A stretch of DNA of 22,819 bases from positions 1 through 22,819 of the IMG/VR virus record IMGVR_UViG_3300040751_000051; one strand, given 5' to 3'. Of the stretch, positions 1 through 7,850 are shown piece by piece (the first letter of the stretch is position 1; each line of letters opens with the position of its first letter). The position numbers and the translations under genes were made by a program. This DNA is from a virus. The notes under the pieces were generated by a model that saw only the letters and a program-made list of their open reading frames with translations, did not search any database and was not told the origin of the DNA.

Positions 1-441
1 CACTTTATATTCTTTGCCATTGAAGGTCAGGCACTCATGTCGGTTGCTACCCTTGTCCTTGAAAGAGCAATGCACCCAGCCAGAGGACGGATCACCAGAC
101 TTGTAATACTCAAGGATAAGCTGATCGAATGTCAGGTTGTCGCGGATCCAGCAAGCAAGATCATAGTTGTCAATCCCAGACACCTCAAAGTCAGCCGCCT
201 CACCTTTGGCGTGCTGGCTTTTCTTGCTGGAGCCAACAGCCTCACACAAGGCCGCAGAGCGATAGCCAGAAGAGGGTGTGAAGGGTATGTCAAAGTGGTC
301 GCGCACAGGCTGTAGGATCGCCTTACAGAGAGCTTGCAGGGCTTCGATATGCTCATCAGCCGGCGTGTTGTCGATCTGGTTGCGCACCGCAGTTTGGCTC
401 TTGGTTAACTCATTAAGAGAGAAGTTGCGGCTTAGTTTCAT
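1..441 (-). CDS. Peptidase M15-type endolysin (C-terminus cut by window edge)
   Basis: Likely zinc D-Ala-D-Ala carboxypeptidase/L,D-endopeptidase of the M15 family, which cuts peptidoglycan peptides at the end of infection. I translated 147 residues, open to the left edge, so the C-terminus is missing. The M15 signature is complete: SGYRS at 58-62, SQHAKGEAADF at 75-85 (zinc ligands H77 and D84), LILEYY around 108-113 (E111 is a candidate catalytic acid) and WVH at 122-124 (H124 the third ligand). There is no signal peptide, so release to the periplasm would need the holin encoded just upstream. The ATG at 441 overlaps the holin stop as ATGA, which fixes the start and implies translational coupling. 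Seen: motifs and overlap. Known: M15 ligand pattern. Inferred: role as endolysin. Confidence 0.88.
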   Translation of the reverse strand, partial: MKLSRNFSLNELTKSQTAVRNQIDNTPADEHIEALQALCKAILQPVRDHFDIPFTPSSGYRSAALCEAVGSSKKSQHAKGEAADFEVSGIDNYDLACWIRDNLTFDQLILEYYKSGDPSSGWVHCSFKDKGSNRHECLTFNGKEYKV

Positions 442-803
442 TTCTTCAACTGACTGATTGACTTGATACCAAAAGATGCGGCGATGCTTGCAAGGATGCC
501 CCACTGTAGCCACTCAGGAGCAGTACGCAGGAAATCAAACCCAGCTTGCATATATGGCTGGAGGGGTGGCACGAATGATGCCAAGATCAGCGCAATAAAG
601 CACAGCGTCCAAGCCTCATCCTTCCATGAGTTATCGGATGACGACATAGCTTGTGCTTCCCAGTCACCATCCTGCTCAACCTTTTTGACAGTAGCTTCGA
701 CCTTAGCAACCTCTAGCTTTGCCTTCGCCTCTGCCTTTTTCTGTTTTCCTTCAAGCCAAGTGCCAGCGATGTTGGCTACTGGGCCGATCAATGCTTGCCA
801 CAT
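438..803 (-). CDS. Holin of the GTA-like three-TM family
   Basis: A 121-residue protein with an N-terminal weakly hydrophobic helix (MWQALIGPVANIAGTWLEG), a Lys/Ala/Glu-rich helical stretch (about 20-55), then two clear membrane segments (about 66-84 and 97-115) separated by a short loop. The WLEGKQKK and SWKDEAW blocks match my memory of the 'holin of 3TMs, for gene-transfer release' family. It should permeabilise the inner membrane so that the endopeptidase encoded next can reach peptidoglycan. The ATG at 803 follows AGAGGA eight bases upstream and lies 16 bases inside the end of the preceding nuclease gene; the stop overlaps the endolysin start as ATGA. A family match by memory only, but the position beside the endolysin supports it. 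Confidence 0.82.
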   Translation of the reverse strand: MWQALIGPVANIAGTWLEGKQKKAEAKAKLEVAKVEATVKKVEQDGDWEAQAMSSSDNSWKDEAWTLCFIALILASFVPPLQPYMQAGFDFLRTAPEWLQWGILASIAASFGIKSISQLKK

Positions 804-1228
804 TTGAAATCCTCTATTCTATTAAGAGCATCAGCTATCTGCTGTGCTTCGTCATTCTCTAACATAATCTGCCGTGTAACGTGCTTTCGCAATACACTGT
901 GATCGCACACAGGAATAAAATAGCATCTTCGTATGTCCAATGCCACCAGAACAAGCAGATCAACCTTATCTGTGTCTAGCTTTATCTTCTGATGCGTTCC
1001 TGTGGCTGTCGTGAAAGAATAGCGACTGCACTTGCCGCTTTTGTCCAGATGTTCTTTTGAGCAGGTCTTAATCTCAACCCTATAATGATGCACATCATCG
1101 TGCATCAGGATAGCGTCAAAGTTTCTTTGCTGGCAGAGTACAGTGCGGTAGCCCATAGCTTCCATAACGCCACAGGCTAGTAGCTCACCAGCCCTGCCGA
1201 CAGACACCTCATGGATTTTTCCAGCCAT
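788..1228 (-). CDS. PD-(D/E)XK-fold endonuclease-like protein
   Basis: A 146-residue protein whose first 60 residues carry a PD-(D/E)XK layout: GRAGELL with E15 in the first helix, RNFDAIL with D38, and YRVEIKT with E52 and K54 (ExK). Many small phage and intron-associated endonucleases and Holliday-junction-resolvase-like proteins share this arrangement of helix, acidic residue, then E-x-K on the next strand. The rest is predicted alpha/beta with several His and Cys (for example FIPVCDH around 102-108), and no second catalytic domain is visible. The start ATG overlaps the stop of the upstream gene (TAATG), and the 3' end overlaps the holin gene, so it is translated within the lysis cassette. 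Substrate is unknown. It could help DNA maturation or host DNA degradation rather than lysis. Confidence 0.72.
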   Translation of the reverse strand: MAGKIHEVSVGRAGELLACGVMEAMGYRTVLCQQRNFDAILMHDDVHHYRVEIKTCSKEHLDKSGKCSRYSFTTATGTHQKIKLDTDKVDLLVLVALDIRRCYFIPVCDHSVLRKHVTRQIMLENDEAQQIADALNRIEDFKCGKH

Positions 1229-1674
1229 TAACCCCTCAACTGAGCAATAATCACAGTCAAGATTACCCCAACAATTCCAAAGGCCGCAATCAGTAATCCA
1301 CCTAAAAATATTTTCTCTAGCCGCTTGCGTTTTGCAATCCTTGCAAGGCGGTCTAGCTCTTTTTGCTTTCTCTGTCTCTTGATGTATTCAGCTTGTATCT
1401 GATCGTAGAAGCCATTGCCAAACCGCAAGTCTAGCATCATCTTCAACTCATACAGCATTTCCTCTTGCTGTTTGTATTCGATCATTTCAATGGCAACATC
1501 CTTCAAGCCGCCATTGAAGCGTTGCTTGTTGAATTGCTGATGACCTTGGAAAATGTTGGAGAGTTGTTCGCCTATCGCTCTAGCATCATTGATCGTATCA
1601 AGATTAGACTTGATAAACTCAATGCCCTGCTTGGCTAGAGCAAGACCTGTAAGGACTGTGGTGATAGGCTCCAA
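1228..1674 (-). CDS. Phage membrane-anchored protein with C-terminal TM segment, TTG start
   Basis: A 148-residue protein: a short hydrophobic N-terminus (TTVLTGLALAKQGIEFIKSN), a charged helical middle with KQQEEMLYELKMMLDLRFG around 68-86, a strongly basic stretch (KRQRKQKELDRLARIAKRKR), and one C-terminal membrane helix (about 124-145) ending in RG. I chose the TTG at 1674 because no in-frame ATG exists near the beginning and AGGGCGG sits about six bases upstream. Similar proteins, as I remember them, occur beside lysis genes in marine phages. The basic stretch before the C-terminal helix suggests an inner-membrane protein with its bulk in the cytoplasm. It may be a holin partner, antiholin or spanin-like factor; the exact role is not shown by the sequence. 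Confidence 0.7.
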   Translation of the reverse strand: MEPITTVLTGLALAKQGIEFIKSNLDTINDARAIGEQLSNIFQGHQQFNKQRFNGGLKDVAIEMIEYKQQEEMLYELKMMLDLRFGNGFYDQIQAEYIKRQRKQKELDRLARIAKRKRLEKIFLGGLLIAAFGIVGVILTVIIAQLRG

Positions 1675-1686
1675 AGCATGACCGCC

Positions 1687-1866
1687 CTAATGGTTCCAGA
1701 CCTGTAATAGAATTGTGACCAGCAGACCGATAACGCCTGTGACTGCATACAGCGCACCAGCTTCAAGACGTTTGATGCGGAACAATGTTTCACCCCAGCG
1801 TTCCGCACAAACGGCTTCGTGACTGTCAATCTGCGACTTGACCTGATCCACTGTCGGCTTTGCCAT
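1687..1866 (-). CDS. Small single-TM protein, XhlA/haemolysin-like
   Basis: A 59-residue gene between the tail fibre and the 148-residue membrane protein. The N-terminal 35 residues are charged and helical (MAKPTVDQVKSQIDSHE, then RWGETLFRIKRLEAG). The C-terminal 20 form one membrane helix (ALYAVTGVIGLLVTILLQVW) followed by NH. Charged helix plus terminal TM helix is the layout of XhlA-type phage lysis proteins, which act with a holin. The ATG at 1866 follows the fibre stop by two bases and has GAGGGC about nine bases upstream. A longer ORF in another frame covers the same DNA but lacks any recognisable composition. Confident that the gene is real, moderately confident of the lysis role. Confidence 0.7.
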   Translation of the reverse strand: MAKPTVDQVKSQIDSHEAVCAERWGETLFRIKRLEAGALYAVTGVIGLLVTILLQVWNH

Positions 1867-1868
1867 TG

Positions 1869-3248
1869 TTAATTGCCCTCAAGAACGGCAACACGCGCCT
1901 CTAATGCTTCAATCTTGGCGATGGCTTCTTGCAAAGCGGCAGTCAGCAACGGCACAAGTTTAGCCTCATCAATCTGCTGGTACTCAGGCACGGAGCGTGT
2001 ACCCATCACGGCTTCCGTAATTACATTGCCGTCATCATCCAGAACAGCTGGCGTAACTTCATATTCTTCGTCACGCATACCATCTTTTTCGCCAGTGATT
2101 GCTTCTGGCACAACAGCACCAGCTTCGTGCGCTAAAAAGCCGTCAACAACACGATCTGGTGTTGAGATAAAATTAAAGCGGCTTGGCCTTAGTTGCTTGA
2201 GACGATTAATACCATCCGTAATTGTTACAACATTTTCTTTCAGGCGATAGTCTGAAGTGGTGTAGTAACCAGTTGATGTTGTTGACGATTGAATAGAGCC
2301 GACAAAGCCACCATTCCGATAAAAATATATTTGATAACGTGAAAGTGTGTCACCGTAATTATTGTAAACATATATGGAACCTTGACCATTGGTCGCCACA
2401 GTTTGAAGATAATTACCGCTAGCCCCACTATTGTTTAAGAAAACAGGACTATTAAATCCAGTGTTCCCATAAACATTCAATCCACCAGCAGAAATTGTTA
2501 AGCCATTAGTCATACTGACGGCGCCAGTGTTGGCGATGCGCATGCGTTCTGTACTGCTAGTCCAAAGTTGCATTGAATTATCGGTATGGCTATACCTAAG
2601 CATTCCTGCATATTCTGCTGATGTTGCCGCGTTGTCGCCAAAATAAATACTTCCGTTGCCAGTAGTAGTCGTTTGAAGTGACAAAACTGCCGCACTGTCT
2701 GTGTTATCGCCTATTTGTAAGTCTCTAACTGGCGAAGTCGTACCAATCCCCACATTGCCGCCAAATGGGTTTAAAACTAAATCATCTGCGGCATCACCAG
2801 CTTCATTACAAGATTGAATGTATTGTTCCGCATCATTAGTAATCGTACCAAAAAACAATGACGTTGATGCGTCATTAGCACCCCTTATTCTAGCGGCGGC
2901 TTTCGTTGTGGATGTAAGAAGATTTGATGCACTACTTGCATAACCTTGTGCGCCTTGAACATGAAAAGGAGTGTTTGGTGAAGACGTACCAATCCCAACC
3001 CGATTATTCGTGCTATCGACGTACAGCGTATCCGTGTCAACTGTCAGGTCGCCAGAGATGGTCATGCTTGCCGCAGATGGGCTGGTCAGTGCAACTGTTC
3101 CGTCATTAACATCTGCAAGGTCAGCCATCAATTCGCGGATGGCGTTATTGATGCCGCTTGGAGCGCAGTTCTCAGCAATATCAACAGACTGAATGTCAGT
3201 GTTGTTATTGGCTACGTTATCGTAATCGGTGATGCTGTTCTTTGCCAT
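1869..3248 (-). CDS. Tail fibre/spike with C-terminal S74 self-cleaving chaperone
   Basis: A 459-residue receptor-binding protein. Residues 1-50 (MAKNSITDYDNVANNNTDIQ onward) look like the virion-attachment region used by many podovirus-like fibres. The middle is Thr/Ser/Gly/Asn-rich beta structure with repeated NRVGIGTSSP (82-91) and NVGIGTTSP (165-173) blocks. The C-terminal about 130 residues are an intramolecular chaperone of peptidase family S74: TSDYRLKENV at 331-340 gives the Ser332/Lys337 dyad with the five-residue spacing known from endosialidase chaperones, followed by RLKQLRPSRFNF and GFLAHEAGAVVPEAI. A heptad-like tail (about 428-458) should trimerise the chaperone before it cuts itself off. 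The start has AAGGAAAGAG just upstream. No enzymatic depolymerase domain is apparent. Confidence 0.9.
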   Translation of the reverse strand: MAKNSITDYDNVANNNTDIQSVDIAENCAPSGINNAIRELMADLADVNDGTVALTSPSAASMTISGDLTVDTDTLYVDSTNNRVGIGTSSPNTPFHVQGAQGYASSASNLLTSTTKAAARIRGANDASTSLFFGTITNDAEQYIQSCNEAGDAADDLVLNPFGGNVGIGTTSPVRDLQIGDNTDSAAVLSLQTTTTGNGSIYFGDNAATSAEYAGMLRYSHTDNSMQLWTSSTERMRIANTGAVSMTNGLTISAGGLNVYGNTGFNSPVFLNNSGASGNYLQTVATNGQGSIYVYNNYGDTLSRYQIYFYRNGGFVGSIQSSTTSTGYYTTSDYRLKENVVTITDGINRLKQLRPSRFNFISTPDRVVDGFLAHEAGAVVPEAITGEKDGMRDEEYEVTPAVLDDDGNVITEAVMGTRSVPEYQQIDEAKLVPLLTAALQEAIAKIEALEARVAVLEGN

Positions 3249-3260
3249 GTTTCTCTTTCC

Positions 3261-5204
3261 TTAGAAAAGTAATCCGCTCAAACCTTCGCCGCCAAGCTCT
3301 TCCGCTATTGGCGCGGGTGCGCGTCTTGCGCCTGCCTCAAGTGATTTCTGGATCTGAAGTATCCGCTTCTGGACTTGATCCCAACCTTTATTGCTATTCA
3401 ATGCTCTTGTAACAAGATCCTTGTCTTCGCTCAATAGCAAGTGCGCAATCTTACGTTGCTGATCTTGAGAGATATCCTGACCAAGAACCTTGAAGCCCTT
3501 ACCCATGAGACGTGCGGCGGCTATTGGGTTGTTAAAACCAGCCGTCTCAACAATGTCTGCAATGACGGCACCAGATCCAATGCGCTGACGGATAGCGGCG
3601 CGTGGTGTAGATTCTGTTTTAGCCTTCTCACCAGCAACTTTTGCGGCACGGGTTGCCCTGTCCCAAAGGTCATACGCCTTTTGATATTCGTCCTCTGGGA
3701 ATATCTGGGCAAAAATACGCGCCTCTTTGTTTGACATCGTTGTCAACAGTGCTGGCAGACTTTTTTCTTTTCTCTTGTTCCTGATCGCATCCATTACACC
3801 TTGGCGATATGCCGCAATCGCGTCTGCACCTTCCTGCGTCACTTTCTCAAAATCAATTTCGATTTCGTCAGCACTCTTTGTTAATACCTTGCGGCCCTGC
3901 TCAAAAAGCTCCGCTCCGCGACGTGTGTTGGCCCACACTGCGCGGACATCTGCTAACTCAGGAGATGCTGTGTCGATAACATTGCGAAGTTTTAACTCAA
4001 GAGCCTTGTAGTCCGCCTTCATTTGCCCCTTGCTGTTTAGAGCAAGGTCACTCAGAGAGCGACGTACACGCTCAGCCTCACGCAATGTTGGGGTGCGTAG
4101 TATTTCAACTTCGCCGCTCTTGGAAACCTTAAAGAAAGGATCTTTAACGCCTTGAAGTCGAAGACCCTTGAGTATCTGAGGAGCTTCGTCAATATTCCTT
4201 ACAAGGATGTCTGTCATTGCATCATTAACTGAATCTGGCAATGAACCAAACTCATCAAACACCTTGTCATATTCCCTAGATGCAAGTTGGTCAGCCTCAT
4301 CTACGCCTTTGCGGAATATCTTAAGCACATTGGCATCAACATCGCCAGTCAGGACTTTTTGAGTATTTCTTAGCGCAACTTCGCGTGCCTTATCAGCGCG
4401 TGTATCCATTGATGTGAGAGCAGGGTGAGATAGATCTGAGAGGTATGCGCCAATCGTTCTGCGTGTGGTCTCACTGATTTCCGCAAGCGTTTCACCACGC
4501 GCAACCGCATCAAGTATTTCATCTAGTGGGATGCCGCTTTCGCTCATAATTCGCTGAAGTTCAGCTTCAACGACATCCGCAGATTGCGCCCCAAACAGCC
4601 TTCTTGCCTTATTGGTTATCGCGCCAATACCCATGCCAAGTGCCCTGCCGCCAAGCTGGAATACAGGCCCTAATGCTCCGCCAATCGCGGCGGCTTCAGG
4701 AACACCTTTCAGACGCTCAGACACGCCACCTTCGCCTGAACCAAATTCATACAGGCCAGCTTCTGTTGCGCCGATGCCAGCACCCTTCAATAGAGAGGGG
4801 GCGTATGACTGCAAGAAAGTCCGCATTGCAGGATTAGCCGCAACCCTTGCGGCTGTAGATGCCGTTGCTGGAGCCGTACCTGCGCCACCAGTTAGCATCG
4901 TAGCGGCGAGCGTCGGCACAACTGCACCACCAATTTCATACGCCATAGATTCCATTGGGTATGCGGTTTGGTATTCTTCAAGCTGTTTACGGATGTCGCC
5001 GACAGTCTGCTCATATGTCGACCCGAAGTCGCCAGTAAGTAGCGACGGCAGAGAGCGGATGGCGGCCTCTATCTCATCAGCCGACGCGAAGGTTGCCCCC
5101 TGTAACCCAGAGCGTATGCGTTGCTTTTCAACTGAAGGATCAGCAAGTCTGCTAAAAGTGATTTCACCTGTCTCTTGGTTTACGCTACCAACAACCCTTC
5201 CCAT
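3261..5204 (-). CDS. Large internal-virion/ejection-type protein
   Basis: A 647-residue protein with no enzyme motif that I can see. An N-terminal charged region (1-85) ends in EYQTAYPMESMAYEIGGAVV; the pattern 'helix, Pro, Ala/Glu-rich helix, GG' precedes Gly/Ala-rich hydrophobic segments (about 89-205) and is typical of phage proteins stored in the capsid and ejected into the cell envelope. The remaining 430 residues are mostly charged helix (for example EVEILRTPTLREAERVRRSL). It follows two other proteins of the same compositional type. The ATG overlaps the upstream stop (TAATG). Function is inferred from composition and position only; a structural role in the tail is the alternative. Confidence 0.65.
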   Translation of the reverse strand: MGRVVGSVNQETGEITFSRLADPSVEKQRIRSGLQGATFASADEIEAAIRSLPSLLTGDFGSTYEQTVGDIRKQLEEYQTAYPMESMAYEIGGAVVPTLAATMLTGGAGTAPATASTAARVAANPAMRTFLQSYAPSLLKGAGIGATEAGLYEFGSGEGGVSERLKGVPEAAAIGGALGPVFQLGGRALGMGIGAITNKARRLFGAQSADVVEAELQRIMSESGIPLDEILDAVARGETLAEISETTRRTIGAYLSDLSHPALTSMDTRADKAREVALRNTQKVLTGDVDANVLKIFRKGVDEADQLASREYDKVFDEFGSLPDSVNDAMTDILVRNIDEAPQILKGLRLQGVKDPFFKVSKSGEVEILRTPTLREAERVRRSLSDLALNSKGQMKADYKALELKLRNVIDTASPELADVRAVWANTRRGAELFEQGRKVLTKSADEIEIDFEKVTQEGADAIAAYRQGVMDAIRNKRKEKSLPALLTTMSNKEARIFAQIFPEDEYQKAYDLWDRATRAAKVAGEKAKTESTPRAAIRQRIGSGAVIADIVETAGFNNPIAAARLMGKGFKVLGQDISQDQQRKIAHLLLSEDKDLVTRALNSNKGWDQVQKRILQIQKSLEAGARRAPAPIAEELGGEGLSGLLF

Positions 5205-6238
5205 TATCGCACCCCACCATCAGACTGATATATCGTATTTCCAACCTGATAATATGTTCCTTCTGGGAGTTTGTCACCCTCCGCCTCACTTGAAACAATA
5301 TGCGGATTTTCTTTTGTGCCAACAACTATTGACGCATCTTTAGTGTATCTTGAAGAATACTCATCAACTATGTTTTTCGGATCGTACCCGTACCTCTGAG
5401 AGAGATAGCCATATCTTTTCTCTATATCTCTCTGCAAACTGACAATGGCATCCATTTGGCTTGCGGCGGCATCAATAAAATACTTACGCTGATCTGGTGT
5501 CAATCTCTGACCACTGATAACACGATTGATATATGCCTTTGCGCGATCAGGTGCGCCGCCAGTGTTCTGCGCTAAGTCAAATTCACTCTCACGAACAACA
5601 GAGCTTGGGTCAATGGTTTTCATAAAACCAAAGATCAATGCAATATCTCCAGCACCTGTGTCAAGAGCCGCCGCTTGTTTAACCTTATTAAATCCAGCAA
5701 GAGATTCTCTGAAATCCTTGGTAAGATCATTGTACTCTTTACGCATATCCTTTTCGTTGCCGAAGGTTTTATCAAAGCCACCAGCCTCTCTTAGTTTTGC
5801 TTCGATGTTTGCGGTCATAAGCAAGTTTGTCATATCTTCTTCTTTTTTTGCCTTTTGAGCGGCGCGGCCTGCAAGCAAGCCTTCAGCAATCGACTGACCT
5901 ATGCCAACTTCATATTGCCGTGGGCGCAACATACTTGTGCCAAACGCAAGCGCAAAATCAGGGTCTGAAAAACGCTCACCAATCCCCTGACCAATAGCAC
6001 CAAGAAAACTTTGCTTAGGTGCAGGTGGAACCTTCGCTTCGATTTCAGGATTAAATAAAGAAAGTGGGCGGCCCAACATTGGATTTGATGGCAAGTTTGG
6101 AACGCTCATGTTGCTGTATTCCTGAGCACCCAATAGGCTTGAGATATAGTCTGTCTGTGGCGTGCGATACGGATCTGCACTCATTGGTGCGGCACTTCCG
6201 CCAAGTAAGCTCAAAATTGCATTTGGATTATAAGCCAT
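5204..6238 (-). CDS. Ejection-type virion protein with conserved phage helical domain
   Basis: A 344-residue protein. The N-terminal third is Pro/Gly/Ser-rich (MAYNPNAILSLLGGSAAP), with SFLGAIGQGIGERFSDPDFA and a short Ala/Lys helix. Residues about 165-265 carry a domain that I recognise from many phage internal/ejection proteins: KEYNDLTKDFRES, then GDIALIFGFMKTIDPSSVVR, ESEFDLAQNTGGAPDRAKAY and a helical tail RLTPDQRKYFIDAA. The C-terminus ends with a small beta element (LPEGTYYQVGNTIYQSDGG). The ATG at 6238 follows AGGGTG; the stop overlaps the next start. The conserved domain lacks an assigned biochemical function. It is probably loaded inside the capsid or at the portal and released with the DNA. 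Confidence 0.68.
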   Translation of the reverse strand: MAYNPNAILSLLGGSAAPMSADPYRTPQTDYISSLLGAQEYSNMSVPNLPSNPMLGRPLSLFNPEIEAKVPPAPKQSFLGAIGQGIGERFSDPDFALAFGTSMLRPRQYEVGIGQSIAEGLLAGRAAQKAKKEEDMTNLLMTANIEAKLREAGGFDKTFGNEKDMRKEYNDLTKDFRESLAGFNKVKQAAALDTGAGDIALIFGFMKTIDPSSVVRESEFDLAQNTGGAPDRAKAYINRVISGQRLTPDQRKYFIDAAASQMDAIVSLQRDIEKRYGYLSQRYGYDPKNIVDEYSSRYTKDASIVVGTKENPHIVSSEAEGDKLPEGTYYQVGNTIYQSDGGVR

Positions 6239-6247
6239 ATCTACACC

Positions 6248-7060
6248 CTATAGTTGTGCTAAGCCGCCACCAAGAAGACCTGCATATAAGCGGTTAGACA
6301 TCTCACCTTCGCCCTTGCCGTAGCCTTGCGGAAAGAAGCTCTGAGCCGCCGCCGCGCCGCCCAAGAATCGCTGACCGAAACTTGGGTCTGGCAGAGATGT
6401 TACGCTTGTTTGCTCCCTCACAGGATAACCAAAGGCTTGTTGCAAATATGTTGCCAAAGCCTGCTGGGGCGCAGTGGCTTCGTACTGGTAACGTTTCATT
6501 GCCTCATCAATACCTTTTTGAGCCAGAGCTTCACGCGCCGCGCCGACATTAGCAAGTTGACTGATGTCGTAATAGTCCGCCGCCGCATACTGCGGAGCAT
6601 AGGCAAGAGCCTGTTGCTGGCGACCGCGCTCTGCTCCGTAATCACCATAATAGATGTTGGAGGCAACATCACCAACCGCGCTAGTAACAGCTTGCGTGCC
6701 AAGACCTGATCCAAGCCGCCCACGACTTGAAAGGCCGCTCATTCCTGCGGCTTGAGCCTGACCAGATGCGCGACGAACAACATCTTCTAAGTATGGGTTT
6801 GACCCAAGAAATCCACCGGACAAAACACTCTGCAAATAGTCTTGACCAGCCTGCAATACAGGTGATCCTGCAAGCGCACGCTGTTCTGTAGCACGCAGAG
6901 CCTGCTCAGTTTGTGGCGCGAAGCCTGCATAAGTCTGGCCTTCATAATAAGCTGGGGCACCTTGTTGATACTGTTTGAGAGCCTCCGCTAAGCCATACTC
7001 AGCATAAGGCGTTGCAAACGCTCCTAAGCCAGTTGTTCCAGATGTTACTTGTTCTGCCAT
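6248..7060 (-). CDS. Ala/Gln/Tyr-rich internal virion-type protein
   Basis: A 270-residue protein of low-complexity, mostly helical character rich in Ala, Gly, Gln and Tyr (for example AEALKQYQQGAPAYYEGQTY and RQQQALAYAPQYAAADYYD). The pattern PQTEQALRATEQRALAGSP, then SNPYLEDVVRRASGQAQAAG and a Gly/Ser-rich linker with SSRGRLGSGLGTQA, resembles conserved proteins found next to ejection proteins in marine podoviruses; no named domain is evident. The start ATG at 7060 has AGAGGT about ten bases upstream. It lies in a run with two larger ejection-type genes, only nine bases from the next start. It may be the smallest member of an ejection-protein set; a tail role is possible. Confidence 0.62.
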   Translation of the reverse strand: MAEQVTSGTTGLGAFATPYAEYGLAEALKQYQQGAPAYYEGQTYAGFAPQTEQALRATEQRALAGSPVLQAGQDYLQSVLSGGFLGSNPYLEDVVRRASGQAQAAGMSGLSSRGRLGSGLGTQAVTSAVGDVASNIYYGDYGAERGRQQQALAYAPQYAAADYYDISQLANVGAAREALAQKGIDEAMKRYQYEATAPQQALATYLQQAFGYPVREQTSVTSLPDPSFGQRFLGGAAAAQSFFPQGYGKGEGEMSNRLYAGLLGGGLAQL

Positions 7061-7113
7061 TGTACTATACCTCTTGGGGCTAATTTACACCCTAATTTAG
7101 TGTTTGTAAAACT

Positions 7114-7845
7114 CTATCCTAATATAACATAGGCAAATGTTTTATCTGCCAAAGAATTAGGCAAATGGTTGATTGTTGCCTGTCCTTTTTGTCTGTCAGT
7201 TACATACATCTCAAAGGCGCTGTCAGAAACGCCTGACGGGTCAACCATCATTAAATTAACCATTAGTGACGGTATGGCTGGCATATTAAACGGAGTTGTT
7301 GATGCGTCATATGCCTCTAGGTAAACATTGTTATGTCCTACAGCCGCAACAACCTCAACATAATCACCTGCCTCTAGCTCTAGCGGATGATTTACAGCAA
7401 CAGGAACATAACCATCTGTTCCGCCATGATTTTCTGTAATGGCAAACTTTGTTGCTGAGTGAGGATAATCAGTTCCATTTACCCTTACCCATAAAAACCC
7501 ATTATAAATTTGCGTTTGTTGGTTTACAAATAAAGCACTAATGTCTAAATCGTATATACCACCATAATCAACAGTAATCCTGTTGGATGCTAAAGACATT
7601 CCATAGGCATATTCAGTTTCAGATAAATCTAAAACATATGGTGTATTTGCTACAGCAAATGTAATATCTGCTCTTTCTTCAAACGTACCATATGGATAAA
7701 AATTAGCGGCGGCCGCGGCAACAGATACTGGCATAAACAAAATAACAGAATCAGCACCTATACGGCGGTCATAGAGCGTTGTTGTGGTAGCTCCGCCAGT
7801 TGCTAGGGTGAGTGTGCCAGTAGAGTTTAACTTGCCCTCTAGCAA
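7114..7845 (-). CDS. Beta-sandwich virion protein (main part of a split gene), TTG start
   Basis: A 243-residue ORF whose best in-frame start is TTG at 7845, with AGAGGTG eight bases upstream. Its ends look like two halves of a small phage virion module: the first about 45 residues (NSTGTLTLATGGATTTTLYD, DRRIGADSVILFMP) and the last about 25 (KGQATINHLPNSLADKTFAY, VILG). Between them lies a C1q/TNF-like jelly-roll candidate with alternating strands (RITVDYGGIYDLDISALF, GFLWVRVNGTDYP, LELEAGDYVEVVAAVGHNN). Such domains commonly mediate trimeric surface contacts. The natural N-terminus appears to be encoded by the adjacent ORF at 7851-7916 in another frame (see that entry). Probably a fibre or decoration protein; fold assignment is by pattern only. 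Confidence 0.68.
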   Translation of the reverse strand: MLEGKLNSTGTLTLATGGATTTTLYDRRIGADSVILFMPVSVAAAAANFYPYGTFEERADITFAVANTPYVLDLSETEYAYGMSLASNRITVDYGGIYDLDISALFVNQQTQIYNGFLWVRVNGTDYPHSATKFAITENHGGTDGYVPVAVNHPLELEAGDYVEVVAAVGHNNVYLEAYDASTTPFNMPAIPSLMVNLMMVDPSGVSDSAFEMYVTDRQKGQATINHLPNSLADKTFAYVILG

Positions 7846-7850
7846 GTTAT

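Noticed and set aside
1635-1829. 64-codon minus-strand ORF overlapping the lysis genes
   Set aside because: The 59-residue frame (1687-1866) in the same place has a clear charged-helix plus TM layout and fits between its neighbours; this one does not.
4612-5343. 243-codon plus-strand ORF
   Set aside because: It lies antisense to two coding minus-strand genes; its composition (Pro/Ser/Ala-rich, no motif) is that of a shadow, and all neighbouring genes are on the minus strand.
7082-7101. Short direct repeat TAAATTAG, four bases apart, in the gap before the 270-residue gene
   Set aside because: Eight bases in AT-rich sequence; no operator-like symmetry strong enough to claim a site.
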